Positions 24,104 through 36,951 of a stretch of 64,000 nt of DNA are shown here, piece after piece. The notes beneath the pieces are model-generated. The model worked only from the letters and a program-made list of their open reading frames with translations, was not told the DNA's origin and made no database searches. Source of the DNA: Fratercula arctica (Eukaryota > Chordata > Aves > Charadriiformes > Alcidae). The stretch spans positions 7,678,927 to 7,742,926 of the forward strand of contig CANTUZ010000004.1 of NCBI GenBank assembly GCA_947846985.1. The letters run 5' to 3'. The position numbers and the translations under genes were made by a program. Each line of letters starts with the position of its first letter. Positions within the stretch are counted from its first letter, which is position 1.

Positions 24104-25799
24104 TCATCTGTCTGTGTTCCTGCAAGGTGGGAAGTGTCTCAAAATTCACTTAGAAGAGCCACCACCATCTTCAACTGTTCCCATCTTGGACTCTGAGAGC
24201 CGCACTGACCCCACCGCTGGAAGGCAGACCTGACTCAAGGAGCTGAAGCTGGAGCTGCTTCCCCATTGCCTGCCCTCTTCTCCACAATAGAAAACGTCCC
24301 GCACTCCAATTTCCCAGATCCTAAAACTGGTTCTTCCTGTGGAAATCACCTTGTCCTAAGTCTCACTAAATTATGGACCCCACTGCTTCCTATCTGAGGG
24401 GTGTCTGGCAACGCAAGCAAGTAGGACAGACTCTGCAGAGGCTTTGCTATATACAGACACTTCTATCAAAGTCACAAGGCATACGGAGATTAGGAAAAAG
24501 TAACAAAGCCTGCCTGGAAAAGGATTTTTCTAGCCCTAACCCACTGAGTTTAGAGCAGTCATTTCAGGGGATCCATTTCGTAGACCTTCTTACTCAATCT
24601 CCACCTTTTGTCTGTCTCTTCTATTGAGATAGATCCCCTCTTCCTAAATTTGCAGTGCCTCTCATCAAACAGGGCACAGTCACTTCAAGTCCCTTCAAGG
24701 CATCCAGACCGTGGTTGCTGGAGAGAAAAAAAGAAGAAAATAAAAAGGGGAAGGCTTTCTTGGGTAGATATATTGAGCAATACCGGTGCATCTCAATATG
24801 TGGTCTTCCAGGGTCATAACTCTTGATCTCAAACTCTAGTTCAATTTGTAAATGGTTGTGAGAAGTTTAGTCCAGCAAAAAGAGAAAAAAAAAAAAAAAA
24901 AGGAAAGCAATAGAGCTGCCCAATAAATATATTGCCCGCAGAGCAAGATGGAGCTTTTAACCAGAAGAAAGTATCCAATTTTCTGGCTCTTCATGTAAAC
25001 ATAAGGTCCTCCCTCTATCTATAAAATTAATATTTATTTGTATTATTGTATGACTTAAGGATTGATTCGTGGGCCAGAAATGCGATATAGTTCCTTAGCA
25101 AATACATACAGAACCGCTGAGTTGGTTGCTGCTGCAAAAAAGAGCTGATTTTAAGGGCTCAGCGAAAAAAAGATGAAAATGCAAAAACTTTATTCCCAAT
25201 CTAGCTCTCTTTTAACCCAATCATTTTTCTGGTTTCAAATATACAAGAAATAGTCCCTTGTTTTATGTAGCTGATTAGCCAGTGTTTCTGCCGCATTGTA
25301 ACCCGTGATTTGGTGTAGGTTGACGTAGAAGAGAGCTGTACTTTGCCTTTGTGGGGTCTACGTGTGTGACAGCTCTGAGGTGATTCATCTACCTCCAGAA
25401 GATCGCCTTGGTCTAACACATCCCCACTGACAAGAAAATTCATGCCACTTGATTTTCAGGACAGTCAGATTTTTACACATCTTTTTTTTTACCTTTTCGG
25501 TTGGGCTTTTCTCCGCTTTCCTTTTTCCTTTCCTCCCTGGGTTCATTAGTCTTACCCTTTCCCTCCCCTCTCCTTGTCCTTCGCCAGTGCACGCTGCCCT
25601 CTCAGGTTTTCCTATTTGATGGCTGAAATACAACCGGGAGAAACTGCTTTATTGCTGCTTCTGACAGTACGAGTATAAGCAACAGGGTGATCGGGCTTCA
25701 AATAACAGCCACCAGTGCCTACAAGTTGAATTTTTTTTTTTTATTTTTTATTTTTTTTTTCATTTCTCTTGATTTGGAATTAAAGGGAAATCAGACAGC
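24104..25799. other. unique non-coding sequence
   Basis: No gene is recognised. A 17-base A run lies at 24885-24901 and a T-rich run at 25731-25760. Open frames of 60-85 codons are scattered on both strands without domain features. Confidence 0.6.
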
Positions 25800-26150
25800 C
25801 CAGTGCCTCCCCTGCGATACGCTGAGTCCCGTGCTGAGGAAGGCTGCCTGGCATGCAAGGGTATGTCCTTCCTTACGGAGCTCCACAAGTAGCGTCGTGT
25901 CCTGAGGGTCGGACAAGACCCGGCCGGTGTCCTGCTCCCTGTCCAAGCAGAGGACCGTCTCACCAGCACCGTCCCCGTTGCTGCGGTGCCGTCTGCTTCG
26001 CGCCGCCCTCTTCTTTACGGTTATAAATAAAACCTCTGCTGAAAAGCAGGCGGGAGTCACGAGCAGGTTTTCAACGCCAGAGGCTGGGAGGTACGACAGG
26101 CTGCTGTGCCGTTTGATACCTGCCTGATACTGAGCAGAGCCGCGGTGGGA
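25800..26150. promoter_or_regulatory. CpG-island-like patch
   Basis: About 25 CpG were counted by hand in 360 bases, with GC content well above the surroundings, so the stretch would probably meet the classical CpG-island criteria. A TATA-like ttataaataaa lies inside it near 26020. The minus strand has a 120-codon open frame and the plus strand a 66-codon one, both without recognisable domains and both expected in GC-rich DNA. It could be an orphan promoter, an enhancer or simply a GC-rich patch. Confidence 0.35.
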
Positions 26151-28277
26151 CACTGCTCACTAGCTCCAAAAGTTCAAGCCTTCTTCTTCATCTCAGAAGT
26201 CCTCTTGTGAGACAAATGTCTTCTTAGCAATATCGCTTTTTCTGCTACGAAACCTAATTGTTACTACTCCTACTCCCCTGATTTGAATGGATTTACACCA
26301 AAGAATAAAATCCCTTAAAGTGTGACAGCACTAAATGCGCTAAAAGACAAAAAGGCTTCCTAAACCGATGAAAATGTTATCCTCCGAATATTTCTTCCTG
26401 CCATACAAAAGAACATAGTGGTTGTTGAAATTCAGCTTTGAGGAGGTTAAAGCCTTCTACTTGCCAACTGGAAGAGGTGACAGCCTGGAAAGTCTCTCAC
26501 ATGGCTCCACCAATGCTCTTGGCCTTCAGCAAGGTGGAGACACATGTTGACAAGATGACCCAGCGTGGCTATAGCTGTCTTCAAACGGTAGCCAGCCTAA
26601 AACAGTGCTCTGGTTGAGACCCACGGTCCATCTGGTCAAGAGTTGAGACCCATTTTTATAGGGCAGAGCCCAGTATCCTTGCTGGTACCATACCTACCTG
26701 TCCTCCCAACCTGTCCTCACCTGTCCTCCCATTGGCGTGAGGAGGTTTGGTTAGTGTCGTCTTCTCACGTCAACCAGCCACTGGGTGCCGGCTGTCCCGG
26801 CACAACGGCAGGGAATTATTTCATATAAAACTGCAGTTCGGAAATGCTCTGGCTGCATTCTTTTCAAACTAAGGAGACTTCTCTCCTTCAAACAGGACTT
26901 CGAATTGTACATAATGTCACGTGTCTTTATAGCAAAAGACGACACTCAGTTAATAGGATGGCAAAGTTCATACGCTGCCCTATAATTAAAAAACAAGGGG
27001 AAAGGCAGACCACTTAAAAGAGTTTCCCGCTGTGACAAATTCCGTGGATAATAACATTTTCGCACTGCTGTAAAAAACTACTACGTTGGCTGTAAATTCG
27101 CCAGCAAGGGTAACGAGTAGTACAGTTAGCCTTTCATTTGTTTTGTGGTCTGATGCCCAATCTTTTCTGAAAATGAAAGCACAATGCTTGCATCGCTTGA
27201 TCAATTGATCCAAAATATATCTTAAAGAAACAGCTTTGCTTCCCCTCCAGTGCCTAATTTCGGTTGTGTAATTAAAGCAATATCATTTGCATTTCCGAGG
27301 TATGGGACTTTCAGTCTGCACCAATAAATACCATGTCCATGATTTAATTCTAGTCTTTTTTTCTCTAGCGGCTCCCTTTTCATACCTTTCTGTACATTGG
27401 CTTCATTTTATTTTATTTTTTAATATTATTTTTATTTCTAATTGTCTCAAACACTCCCATCCCATCCTTCCACCGTAAATCTTTCTGGTGGGGACTGACT
27501 TCATTCCTCATCTGCCAGCAGTCTCTTAGCACAAAACCCTGGGTGAAGCCCACTTCACAGCAGATAGCATTTCAATTCTGAATGGGCTCAACCTTTAAAT
27601 TCCTTTTGCACCTTTGTTAACCTCAGAATACAGCAAGTTCACAGCTTTTTGGTTTGTTTTTGTTTTTGGTTTTGTTTTTGGGTTTTTTTTGGTCTAAAGT
27701 ATAATGAAAGAGACCCCTCCTCCCATCCTCCTATTTCCTCCTGAGATTAATTGAGATGCAGCCCTCTAAACCTCCACTGATTTGTTTTGAAGCCAGCTAC
27801 TTCCTCAAACAGTTGCAGAAGATGAAAGTTGTTGATAGGAGCTGCAAATTTTTTTTTTTTCCTTTTTTTTTTTTTTCTTTCCATTCCGTGGCTACATGCC
27901 ACTTAAATCCCTGGCTTCGCTCCCATATCTCCTGACACATGTATCTGAGCTACCCTGGATAAAATCCGCAAGGCTCAAATACCCATTCGTTTGACCTGCG
28001 GAGGGGCTTGCTTTGCTTTCTGCTGAACAGTTCGGGCTGTGAGGAGGCGGGAGCAAGGAGCGGGATTTTTAGCGTTTAAGGTTATCATTTCACTATGCCG
28101 CTACAGGGGTCGGATTTTTCCACCCTTTCCCGGCCTGAGCCCTTGGAAAGCACGCAGCTGCTGAGCCGCCGCGGGTGGAGGGCTCTCTGGTTCAACTTGC
28201 AAACAAACCCCAGTTGCAAGACACGTTTATTTGAGCGCTGGAATTCAAGGCAGCATAGGGAATAATTTTACCAAGTG
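26151..28277. other. unique non-coding sequence with T-rich tracts
   Basis: No gene is recognised. G/T-rich low-complexity sequence occupies 27646-27692 and T-rich sequence 27849-27880. The stretch 27.95-28.18 kb is CpG-richer but short. Confidence 0.6.
27646..27692. repeat. T-rich (GTTTTT)n low-complexity tract
   Basis: Irregular GTTTTT and GGTTTTG units over about 47 bases. Confidence 0.85.
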
Positions 28278-28495
28278 ATAGAATCACAGAATGGTTTGGG
28301 TTGGAAGGGACCTTCAAGACCATCCAGTTCCAACCCCCTGCCCTGGGCAGGGACACCTCCCACCAGACCAGGCTGCTCAAAGCCCCATCCAGCCTGGCCT
28401 TGAACCCCTCCAGGGATGGGGCAGCCACAGCTTCCCTGGGCAACCTGTGCCAGCATCTCACCACCCTCACAGGAAAGAATTTCTTTCTTGTTGTT
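28278..28495 (-). mobile_element. CR1 LINE 3'-end fragment, GC-rich subfamily
   Basis: The copy starts at atagaatcacagaatggttt and runs through ggttggaagggacc, a GC-rich caccagaccaggctgctc block and the cagggatggggcagccacag block. The minus-strand ORF2 remnant reads HRLPREAVAAPSLEGFKA, a variant distinct from the [11 protein letters not shown] form in other copies of this window. It shares an identical 91-base run with the copy at 35.0 kb, so both belong to the same, comparatively young subfamily. It is truncated at the 5' end. Confidence 0.96.
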
Positions 28496-31400
28496 GATTG
28501 GGAGATTAAAACTCATCTTTAATATGTGTGTGGTAGTGCCAATGAAAGCTATCCTCCTCCTGAAGGCTACACACGACTGGGTTGTTCGAACAAAGCTCTT
28601 GCTCTTTGTCTTTTTGCCGCTGCAGTTAGCTTGATTTCATCCGAGTCATTCTTCCTATGGCACGCTCTGCGTACGCTTGCTGCCAAATTTCTATCCTAAA
28701 TTGGTGGTGTCACAACCTTCTCTACAATATATTTTTTTTTCCCTTCTCAAACGTAGACGTTTTCTTTCTGGGACTGAATCCCAGTTTCCTTCTGTTTGTT
28801 GTTGCCCTTAGTTTTCGGCTTGTTTGGGGCGGGGGGTTTCCACAGCACCCTGTTGGTGCTGGGGGCAGCTGAGCTGCAATTGCTCTGGTGCCTGACTGAT
28901 GGGCCGTGTTTCTGTTTCGTCCGCTTCCCACACAACCGACCATAAAATTAAACCTACGTTTCTAAAGCCTTTCAGAGAGCTGTAAAAATTACCCACTATG
29001 CTCATTTATTTGCTGTATGGGTTTTGGGTTTGGGGTTTTTTTTTTTTTTATTTTACTTTTTTTTTTTTTTTTTTTTTGGGTGCTGGTCTAGTACTTTGCA
29101 TCTCAATGTTCCCATTAGTAAAAGATAAAAGGGGCATCTGAGGGCCACATAAGAAGGGGGACATGTAACCACCAGGCTCTGAATCGTGTTTTTTTTTTTT
29201 TTTCTGCTTTTGTTTCCGCTGGCATTGGCCCAATAGAGTCTGTAAGAAAACGTCTTCAAAGTGCAATTCGGTTGCTGCTTGACTGCGCTTGTCCATGGGT
29301 ATTTTGGCCATCGCTGAAGCATTGACTTCAGAATCGCCGAAAACTACCATCGATTTGTAATGAGTAAGTGTTTACCAAGCAGGTATTTAAACAAAGAACA
29401 ACAAAACCCCCTTTTCTTTCCACCCCAGCTGCTTTTGATCCCATTGAATACTGTCAAATGGGTTAGAGTCATGCGTGAAGTTTGTCACTTCTGAGCTGCT
29501 GACAGTACCTACCTCAATGTGCTACATGCTATGCATTTTAAATGATTTTATTGAAATAAACCAAAATTTATTGAAGTATTGCCATCTGTTATGTAGCACA
29601 ACTCTTCCCACTGGCAACTGGCGAAAAGAAGACAAAGCGGCTGCATTTTGCCATTAGAATTTTTATTTCTGGGAAATACAAACATTTCGGTTGCTGAATG
29701 TAAGGAGTCGCTATACCATCCTCAGCCCATCTATTCTAGCACGAGTTCGATACTAAAATACAACTTCCCACTTAGGGCTGGATGTGCTTTTACATGTATA
29801 AATATGCGAGAGGAATACATTTTCTGGAGGCTCATGGTGATACAGAAATGTCATAGCAGACAAAACTGCCTTCCTTGCCCTCCAGCTTTGTAAAGGACGC
29901 TCTTCGTTGTACGTGTGCCCTCTCTGCTCCTCGGCATGTTTTCATCAATACTGGAGGGCCCTGAACAATGACTATCGCACATCAGATGATCCACCACGGA
30001 CCCATGTCCACACAACAGAGGTATAACATCTCACTCAGGGATTCCTTCAGTATCCAAAAGACTCCTCAGGATTATATTTAGTCTTGCACTGAAGACTTTT
30101 TTTTCTGAGATATCTTTTCCATAGAGGAGAATAATCAAACAAAACAGTAGATCTCTTGGGAAAAATCAAGTTCGAGTATCAGAAATATCGTTATTACTTA
30201 CTGTGAAGAACACTTATTATAAAATAACCACCCCCAAGCCCCACAGTATCGCTATTTCATCTTATATTTTAGACCATTTTTCCAAGAGCCATAAGTAAGA
30301 AAATGTACTCATCGGGAATGGCATCCCTGCGGTAAAATGTTAAATGAAGTTACTTTTCGCTTTGCTTTTAACCTGCCAAACCACTACAAATTAGGGCATC
30401 ATATTAAGTATTGAAATGGAGAAGGTCCTTTTTAATTTAGTCTCTCTGCCTGATCCATCGGAGAAAGCAGTTATTTTCTTAGGAGACCCATTCTTCGATA
30501 AGGGCTGTCTGTACCCAACTATCTGATAAGTTGGGAACTGGAGATCCAATGTCACCTTTTATTTAATTTACTTATTTATCTGTCAGTGGTGCGGGGATCT
30601 GGGGATGCAGTCACTCCAAAGTTTTCAGAATATTTTCTTAGCCGTAATTTATAAATTAAATCCTCAAATAACTTTTTTTTTTTTTTTAATTCACAAATGA
30701 AATATGATTTTCTGAAAGGAAAAAAAAAAAAAAAAGGTTTAAAAAGGTTTAAAAGCTGTAAATCATATCTCCTAAGGATATCTCTTGGCATTTGTAGTCT
30801 AAATGACAAGGTTTTGCCATTAGTATTCAGAGGCCACCGGCATTGTCCTGGCCTAGCATTTTGACTAGGTGAGTAATAAATCAGTTAGATTGTTAAAACA
30901 TTAACCAGGCTAACAAGCAGTTCTTAACTCCATATAAATCAGTAATCACTATTTTTGCTCGTAACAAAATTTCACGGGAAACACCTTGGACTAGGATTTT
31001 GAGATGCACCTATTCCCAGGCTTCGTATTTTGATCTGTCCACCTGACTGTGTTTTAACGTTTAACGCTCCGTTTATGAAATTCAGGCTTGCTACTTCACA
31101 AGCAAATGGCCTGCAAAGACGATTCTAACAAATGATGATCAGTCATTTATTGTTATTCAAGGGAGACTGCCACGTAATGTATATTTTAACACCAATGGGG
31201 TTTGTGTAATGAAATTATTGTACTAGTAATGTAATTACGACAAAACCACAGTTTGGGGCTATTTATTTATTTTTGTTGCTGTATATGTGTGTAATGTAAG
31301 GCTTTCCACAGATCCTCTGTGTGGCTTTTTTATGCTCTGATCTGACCATATCCATCTTTCCCTGCTTAACGCACATTGATTTGCAACTCTATCAACCGTA

Positions 31401-33880
31401 TTTAGGCTTTAACTTTAACAAAGGTTGCCTGGCGTCTCTGCGAGCCTGCCCACTCTGTGCCTTTTTATCAGCCAAAACCATCAGGAAGGAGGAATCGCAG
31501 GAATCCCACTCCGGGCTCTGCTGGCCATTAAAGCTTGACCTGTGACTCTGCAGCATTCCTCACGTCTCCTGTGCCGTCATTCCTTTGCTGCTACAGAAAC
31601 TCCCAGTTATTGCTGGCATGGATGGCCAGCTGCTTTGATCACCTGCCTTGCAGGGCACGCTTCCTATAGAGGAAGATTGCGTTCATTCTTCCAGCACAGC
31701 TACGAAAGCAAAACTCAGGGTTTTCCTCGGCTTCTTCCTAAGCCGATAGTCCCTAAAATAAAAATATGAGAAGTGAGGCATTATTTTGACTACGTCTGCG
31801 TGGTGAGGAAGATGCTCAGCTGGCAGGATTGCTTTGGAGGCGCGATGCCTGTGAGCAAAATGAAGATCTGCCTCGTCCCTTCTTGCTGGGGATTCCCTGT
31901 ACCCTGTTACTGCTACACTTCAGCTGATCATGGGAAAGGTGGTGATTATTTCTTTTCCCTTAAACACTGAAAACAAAAACCTTTATTTCCGTTCTTGAAC
32001 TTTCACCGTCTAGTGGATACATCAGCTTCAATTCAAAGGTTTATCCCCAAACTCCTACTAGACTTTCCACGTACTCGTACTTTATACTTTCCATATCCTT
32101 TATGTAGCTGCATGGGTATAGACATAACCCCATGATAATTTATTTTTTCATACGCATTTTGTTTTCATTAATTTTTTTTTAAGCTGCTCTGGTAACTTCG
32201 TTTCATGAACACAATCTCATAAATGCTACTGAGAAATAAACCAAAACAAATTACATAAGGAACAAGAGTCTTAGTAGTGCCAAGATTTTCTTTTCTGCGT
32301 CGCACACGCTCAGTTTTTCTAGCTAATTAAGAACAAACACGCACACAGCACAACTAGCTCCTACAACGTGAATTTCATTTCCTCGAAGCTAAATAAAGAC
32401 CAAACAAAACCGTTCTTGTTACAATTCCGATCTTCAAAGGAGTTTATTTATTTCCTTTTATAGGTCTGGACAGCCTTGAGCTCTCTGTGCTTAGATTAAA
32501 TCAGCTCCAGAATCCTCCCGTCCCTCTTAGCTGTAAACAACGCTGAAATGGGAATGACTCCTCAAGATTAAAGCTGAAATCAGAGGGATTAAGTGGAAGG
32601 AGGTTGCCCAGAACCCAGAATAGTCCTGGCCTCGACTCCCACGGTCTGTAGCCCCTGCAGATCTCCAGCGCTGGGCAAACGGCTGGGGACAACGCCATGG
32701 TTCCCTGTTTGTTTACTGGAAGGGTTATCTGTTCAAAACACACTCACCAGCGTTATTAGAAGTAACACTTCCACACACCTGAATGTTGGTGAGTCTCTAT
32801 AATCCCTTCAATAACCTTCTTCTTTTTTTTTTTTTTTGTCTTAAAACTGAGAGCTGCACCTCCAAGTTACAAAATTTCAACTATTTTTGTCCACTACATT
32901 CTCATTTGTAAAGGGTTTACATGCCCTGCAGATGACTGAAACACAAATCACAGCATCAACGCTAAATTTTTGACTATCCACCAATATTCCTAATTTTTTC
33001 TTCACAGCATCCGAAAAAATTCGCAACTCTAACTCAACCTGTAAGCTGCCCATGAAGAAAGAAAATATTGTCGCTTCCTTTCCCTAAAAGCTCGGTTTTA
33101 TTATGTTGGTGGTGGAGCTACGTGGGAGAGATGAAGCCAGCCCAGGCTGCTGGATGTCTGGTGGAGCTGTGCTGGCGTGAGGACACCGGAGGCGGCACAG
33201 GGAGGGGGACAACAGTCTAAGAGGTCACCCGGCATGTATTTCTTGTTTGAGCGGAGCAAAGATGTATTCAGGATGCTTTTGGCATGCAGAAACTTTGCCT
33301 CTAATAGGTCAGGTGAGGACAGGGAATTGTGTGAAGGCTAGAACGAAGGAGTATGGGAAAATTTATTTCAAAGCGCGACATCTTCCTGTTGTCTACTGGG
33401 ATTGTTTACTCGTTTTCAGTATGCATTTAAAAATAACGTCGTATGTGAAAAGTTCAGTTTTCGTTGCAAGGTAGAGTCTGCACAAAATGTACTTCGGTTC
33501 AGACGGGGGGTTCCTGAAACTTATTATCCTTGTCCCTCTATCCTATAGCTCCTGGCTACTGCCAGAGCGCTCATTTCCATCGCCACTAAAAGCTCAACTG
33601 TTCACCTAAAGCAGACCATCTGGCTAGACTGCTTGTAAACTCAATTTTCATGATTGAATAGAAAATATTACTCAAAATAATGCTATTTACAAAGCCCTTT
33701 ATTACATTCCGGCTGTTTCTGTGCTGTCACTTGAGAACTAGCTGAGATTGTCTTTGATGGATGAGCAGCGGTTTATAATCCAGGGTCTACCTTCCCTCTC
33801 AGGCTTGAAAATGCCAGTAGTGAAATCTCCCTGGAAGCCAGTGAAGCCACCACAGATTAATATTAGAAAGGAAATTACAT
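28496..33880. other. unique, largely AT-rich non-coding sequence
   Basis: No gene is recognised. T-rich runs occur at 29036-29077, 29189-29203 and 30673-30687, with an A run at 30719-30735. A consensus TATAAAAGG on the minus strand near 32456-32464 has no supported exon downstream. Several runs of 300-600 bases show no open frame above 60 codons. Confidence 0.6.
29036..29077. repeat. poly(T)-rich tract
   Basis: Two T runs separated by A and attttac-like interruptions, 42 bases in all. Confidence 0.9.
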
Positions 33881-33956
33881 TATAATACAACATTGCAATA
33901 ATATCGTAAATATAAATAAATGTAAATAAAATACAATATAATACAATGTTGCAATA
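33881..33956. repeat. AT-rich stretch with a 20-bp imperfect direct repeat
   Basis: The 20-mer tataatacaacattgcaata at the left end returns 56 bases later with only two adjacent substitutions (ca to tg). The spacer is nearly pure A/T. Because the changed core converts caacattg into caatgttg, the cores are also inverted complements of each other. Confidence 0.8.
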
Positions 33957-34983
33957 ACCCCACATTATTCCTAGCATGTTGCCATTGCTGTTTCTTCCAG
34001 TGAGGAGCAATTGTGTGGACCAAGCTGCTGCCAAGGTAGAAAACACCCACTGTGGGATCTCCCTTGCCTAATCCTAGAGTTTTTTGGGACTGTGCGTAGT
34101 ACTCAGGCTGACATGGTACACATGGCACCATATCTTGGCTCCTCCGGGGAAAACCCACCCTACGCATGAAAGAAGTGCTGCACTGGGGGTCAAATGAAGA
34201 CCTCACCATCTGCCCAGATCTGGTGCCAGCTGGGGGAATAAGTGCCATTTTGGGGACTTGTGTCCTTGTCCTCTCCATGACTGTGCTGGTTTGGGCAGGG
34301 AGATGCAGTGGCAGCCCACTTTCCCCCACCGCTCATCTCTCTATGAGGCAGTGGACACAGAAAGGGAAGTTTTTGACCTTGGACATCCCTGTCCATCTCC
34401 TTTCCCCAGAGAGCACAAGGAAGCTGGTCCCCACCATTTCCCAGCTGAGGTGCAGGCGAGTTTGCTGGCATGAGCTCAAGCAGCATTGCTACCATCAAGC
34501 CTTAAACCACGGTTACAGTTCCGGAGTGAAGGCTGTGTGGGGAGGGATGTCACCACAGCCTGCTGTCACATCACACGGACCACTGCCAGCGGCGTTCCTG
34601 CTGACAAGGGTTACGCCAGCAAATGTCCAGACACCATAGCGGGTGCCAAAAATATGATGTTGACTTGGCTCTTGATTTAAGTCAGATTCTAAGAATCAGG
34701 GACTGCTCCATGTTCCCTCATCTCCTTTAAGGCTCTAGACATCATCAAAGAAGCTTTCCATGATCTGATCCTGACCTTGCAAACCCTCTGGGAAGTCCTG
34801 AGCTCAGCATTACTTGGGAGGTTGGACAACCATGATCACAGTGGCTCCTCCAGGCCTTTTAATCAGCAGGTCGAGACTAGTTGTGTGAGTACTTGGGTAA
34901 AAATAGCAATTTCAAGTATTTGAGCAACACTAATTCTCCATCTGATACATTGAATAGAGATTCTTAAAATCAGAAGAACAAAA
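33957..34983. other. unique non-coding sequence
   Basis: No gene is recognised. A minus-strand open frame of about 149 codons (33880-34329) and a plus-strand frame of 157 codons (34166-34639) overlap on opposite strands. Neither shows a domain, repeat structure or splice context. Confidence 0.55.
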
Positions 34984-35322
34984 TCATAGAATCACAGAAT
35001 GGTTTGGGTTGGAAGGGACCTTAAAGATCATCTAGCTCCAACCCCCTGCCATGGGCAGGGACACCTCCCACCAGACCAGGCTGCTCAAAGCCCCATCCAG
35101 CCTGGCCTTGAACCCCTCCAGGGATGGGGCAGCCACAGCTTCTCTGGGCAACCTGGGCCAGGGGCTCACCACCCTCAGAGTGAAAAATTTCTTCCTGATA
35201 TCTAGTCTCAATCTCCCCTCTTTCAGTTTGAAGCCATTACCCCTCATCCTATCACTATGTGCCCCTGTAAAAAGCCCCTCTCCAGCTTTCGTGTAGGCCC
35301 CCTTCAGATCGAGATCTGAAAA
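34984..35322 (-). mobile_element. CR1 LINE 3'-end fragment, GC-rich subfamily
   Basis: It starts with tcatagaatcacagaatggt and continues through the same GC-rich blocks as the 28.3-kb copy, but extends about 100 bases further toward the element's 5' side. The minus-strand ORF2 remnant reads GNGFKLKEGRLRLDIRKKFF followed by PRLPREAVAAPSLEGFKA. It is open over the whole fragment and fuses by chance to 40 codons of flanking DNA. The endonuclease and polymerase parts are absent. It is truncated near 35322 at a gatctgaaaaaaag boundary. Confidence 0.96.
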
Positions 35323-36951
35323 AAAGGAAAGAGAGTGGTTATGAAAACGTGGTCTGAGTAGCGACACAGACGCAGTCTGCTCGCTCACCGGACTATGCCC
35401 GTATGAATGCATATGAGCATATACAGCAGAACCTATGCCCTCTGCCGTGTACACCAGCTGGTGTCATACCCTCGGCTGCTCGGAGAGATCCGCCTCAGTG
35501 TTCCTGAAGTAGCTGCTGGTGTTGAACTGGCGCGTGAGCAACCCCTGCCTTGGCACGAGGTGAGGCTCGAAATTTTCTCCCTTGCCAGGAAGAAAATAAT
35601 CCAGTTTGAGTAATTCCCCGATAGAACACAGGTCACGCACAATGACCTGCTGGCATACTTCCATTAAACAGCTTTTTAATGCAATTAAAACAAATAAATA
35701 AGAAAAAATAAATTGGATTGTTAGTAGTAAACAGAAAGTAAAACGATGTTTATCAAGAAAATTAGGAGGAATTATTGTCTGAACTCTGGTTAGGAAGAAG
35801 AACCCCACGAAGAAGAAAATGATCATTTTATTCACAGTGAAGATTGGCTATAAATGTATTTTAGTATTTTTGGAGCTGGTTCTGGTAAACACAAGATTAC
35901 CGACATTAACGTATATTGTATGACTTTTCATTTGTTAAAATAAACATTCCCATTAACATAACATGAAGTGTAGTGAAAACACGCTGTACTTAACCTGTAT
36001 ATCGAGCCCCGTTGAGCAGGGGCCTATGTCTGCCGTTGCTCTGTGATGAACGCTGGCCAGAAGAAACAGAAAACTCGCATCAGGACAGTGCCGTGTTGAG
36101 AGTGCTGTGCTTAAGAGAACAGGAGGTTAATGAGATCCTTGACGATATTTCAGTACCTGAGAACATATTACTCACAGAAAACTTTTTCACTTACTCATAA
36201 AGTATGTTAAAAAGGGCCTAATTCTCCTCAGACCACACTGATGTGCGAGGAATTCTGTCCTGTAGAAGCCAAAAGCCATTTCTTTTAATGAAAGCGATGC
36301 TTAATTTATATGGATAGAATCATTTTAAAACACTTTCATTTCGATTTATCATTATTATTGTCGCAAGTGGCTGATCTTCTGTAGTATTGAAAAGCCGGTA
36401 AAGGCGAACAACTTTACCAAGCTTGTCGCTAATTTACATCATCATCCTGGGCATGTTTTGCGGCTTGTCTGCCTCTTAATCTCTTCTTATAATTGCAGAA
36501 ATAATTGTACTTGCCCTCCTTCACACAGTACTTTCAGATCCAGAGGTGAAAGTCCTATAAAAGCATTAAGTGTTGTCTTACCAGTGGCAAGTACATTAAA
36601 AATTACTTCAAATCTTGTGCGGAGAAAATGTTGCCAAACCTGAATGTAATTTTTATTGCATCCTTTTCATATTACGCAGGCAATAATGTATCCGTAATAA
36701 AGCTGAAACACATGACTCTTTTTTTTTTTTTTTTTTTATTAGATGTAATTTTGCAATTAGTTCCACAGTATAGCTCAGGAGATAAATGAGACCGATAAAA
36801 GTATTTAGCTGTTTCATCTTCAGCACGCATGACGGTTCCAACATTACTAAACTGAATTTGCAGCCATCCTCTGGGATGGCAGATTGGCCATGAGCTGCTG
36901 GCGCGGTGCTCCTTCCCTGGAGAAGTCATCCTTGTTTTATTTTGAGCTGCC
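35323..36951. other. unique non-coding sequence
   Basis: No gene is recognised. A 19-base T run lies at 36719-36737. Open frames on both strands at 35.4-35.8 kb overlap and lack domains. Confidence 0.6.

Noticed and set aside
34277..34310. ctgtgctggtttgggcaggg, reminiscent of the start of an avian ERV LTR
   Set aside because: Similarity stops after about 18 bases and no TATA/poly(A) arrangement follows.
35032..35454. 140-codon minus-strand open frame
   Set aside because: The C-terminal 95 codons are the CR1 ORF2 tail; the rest is a chance extension into flanking DNA.
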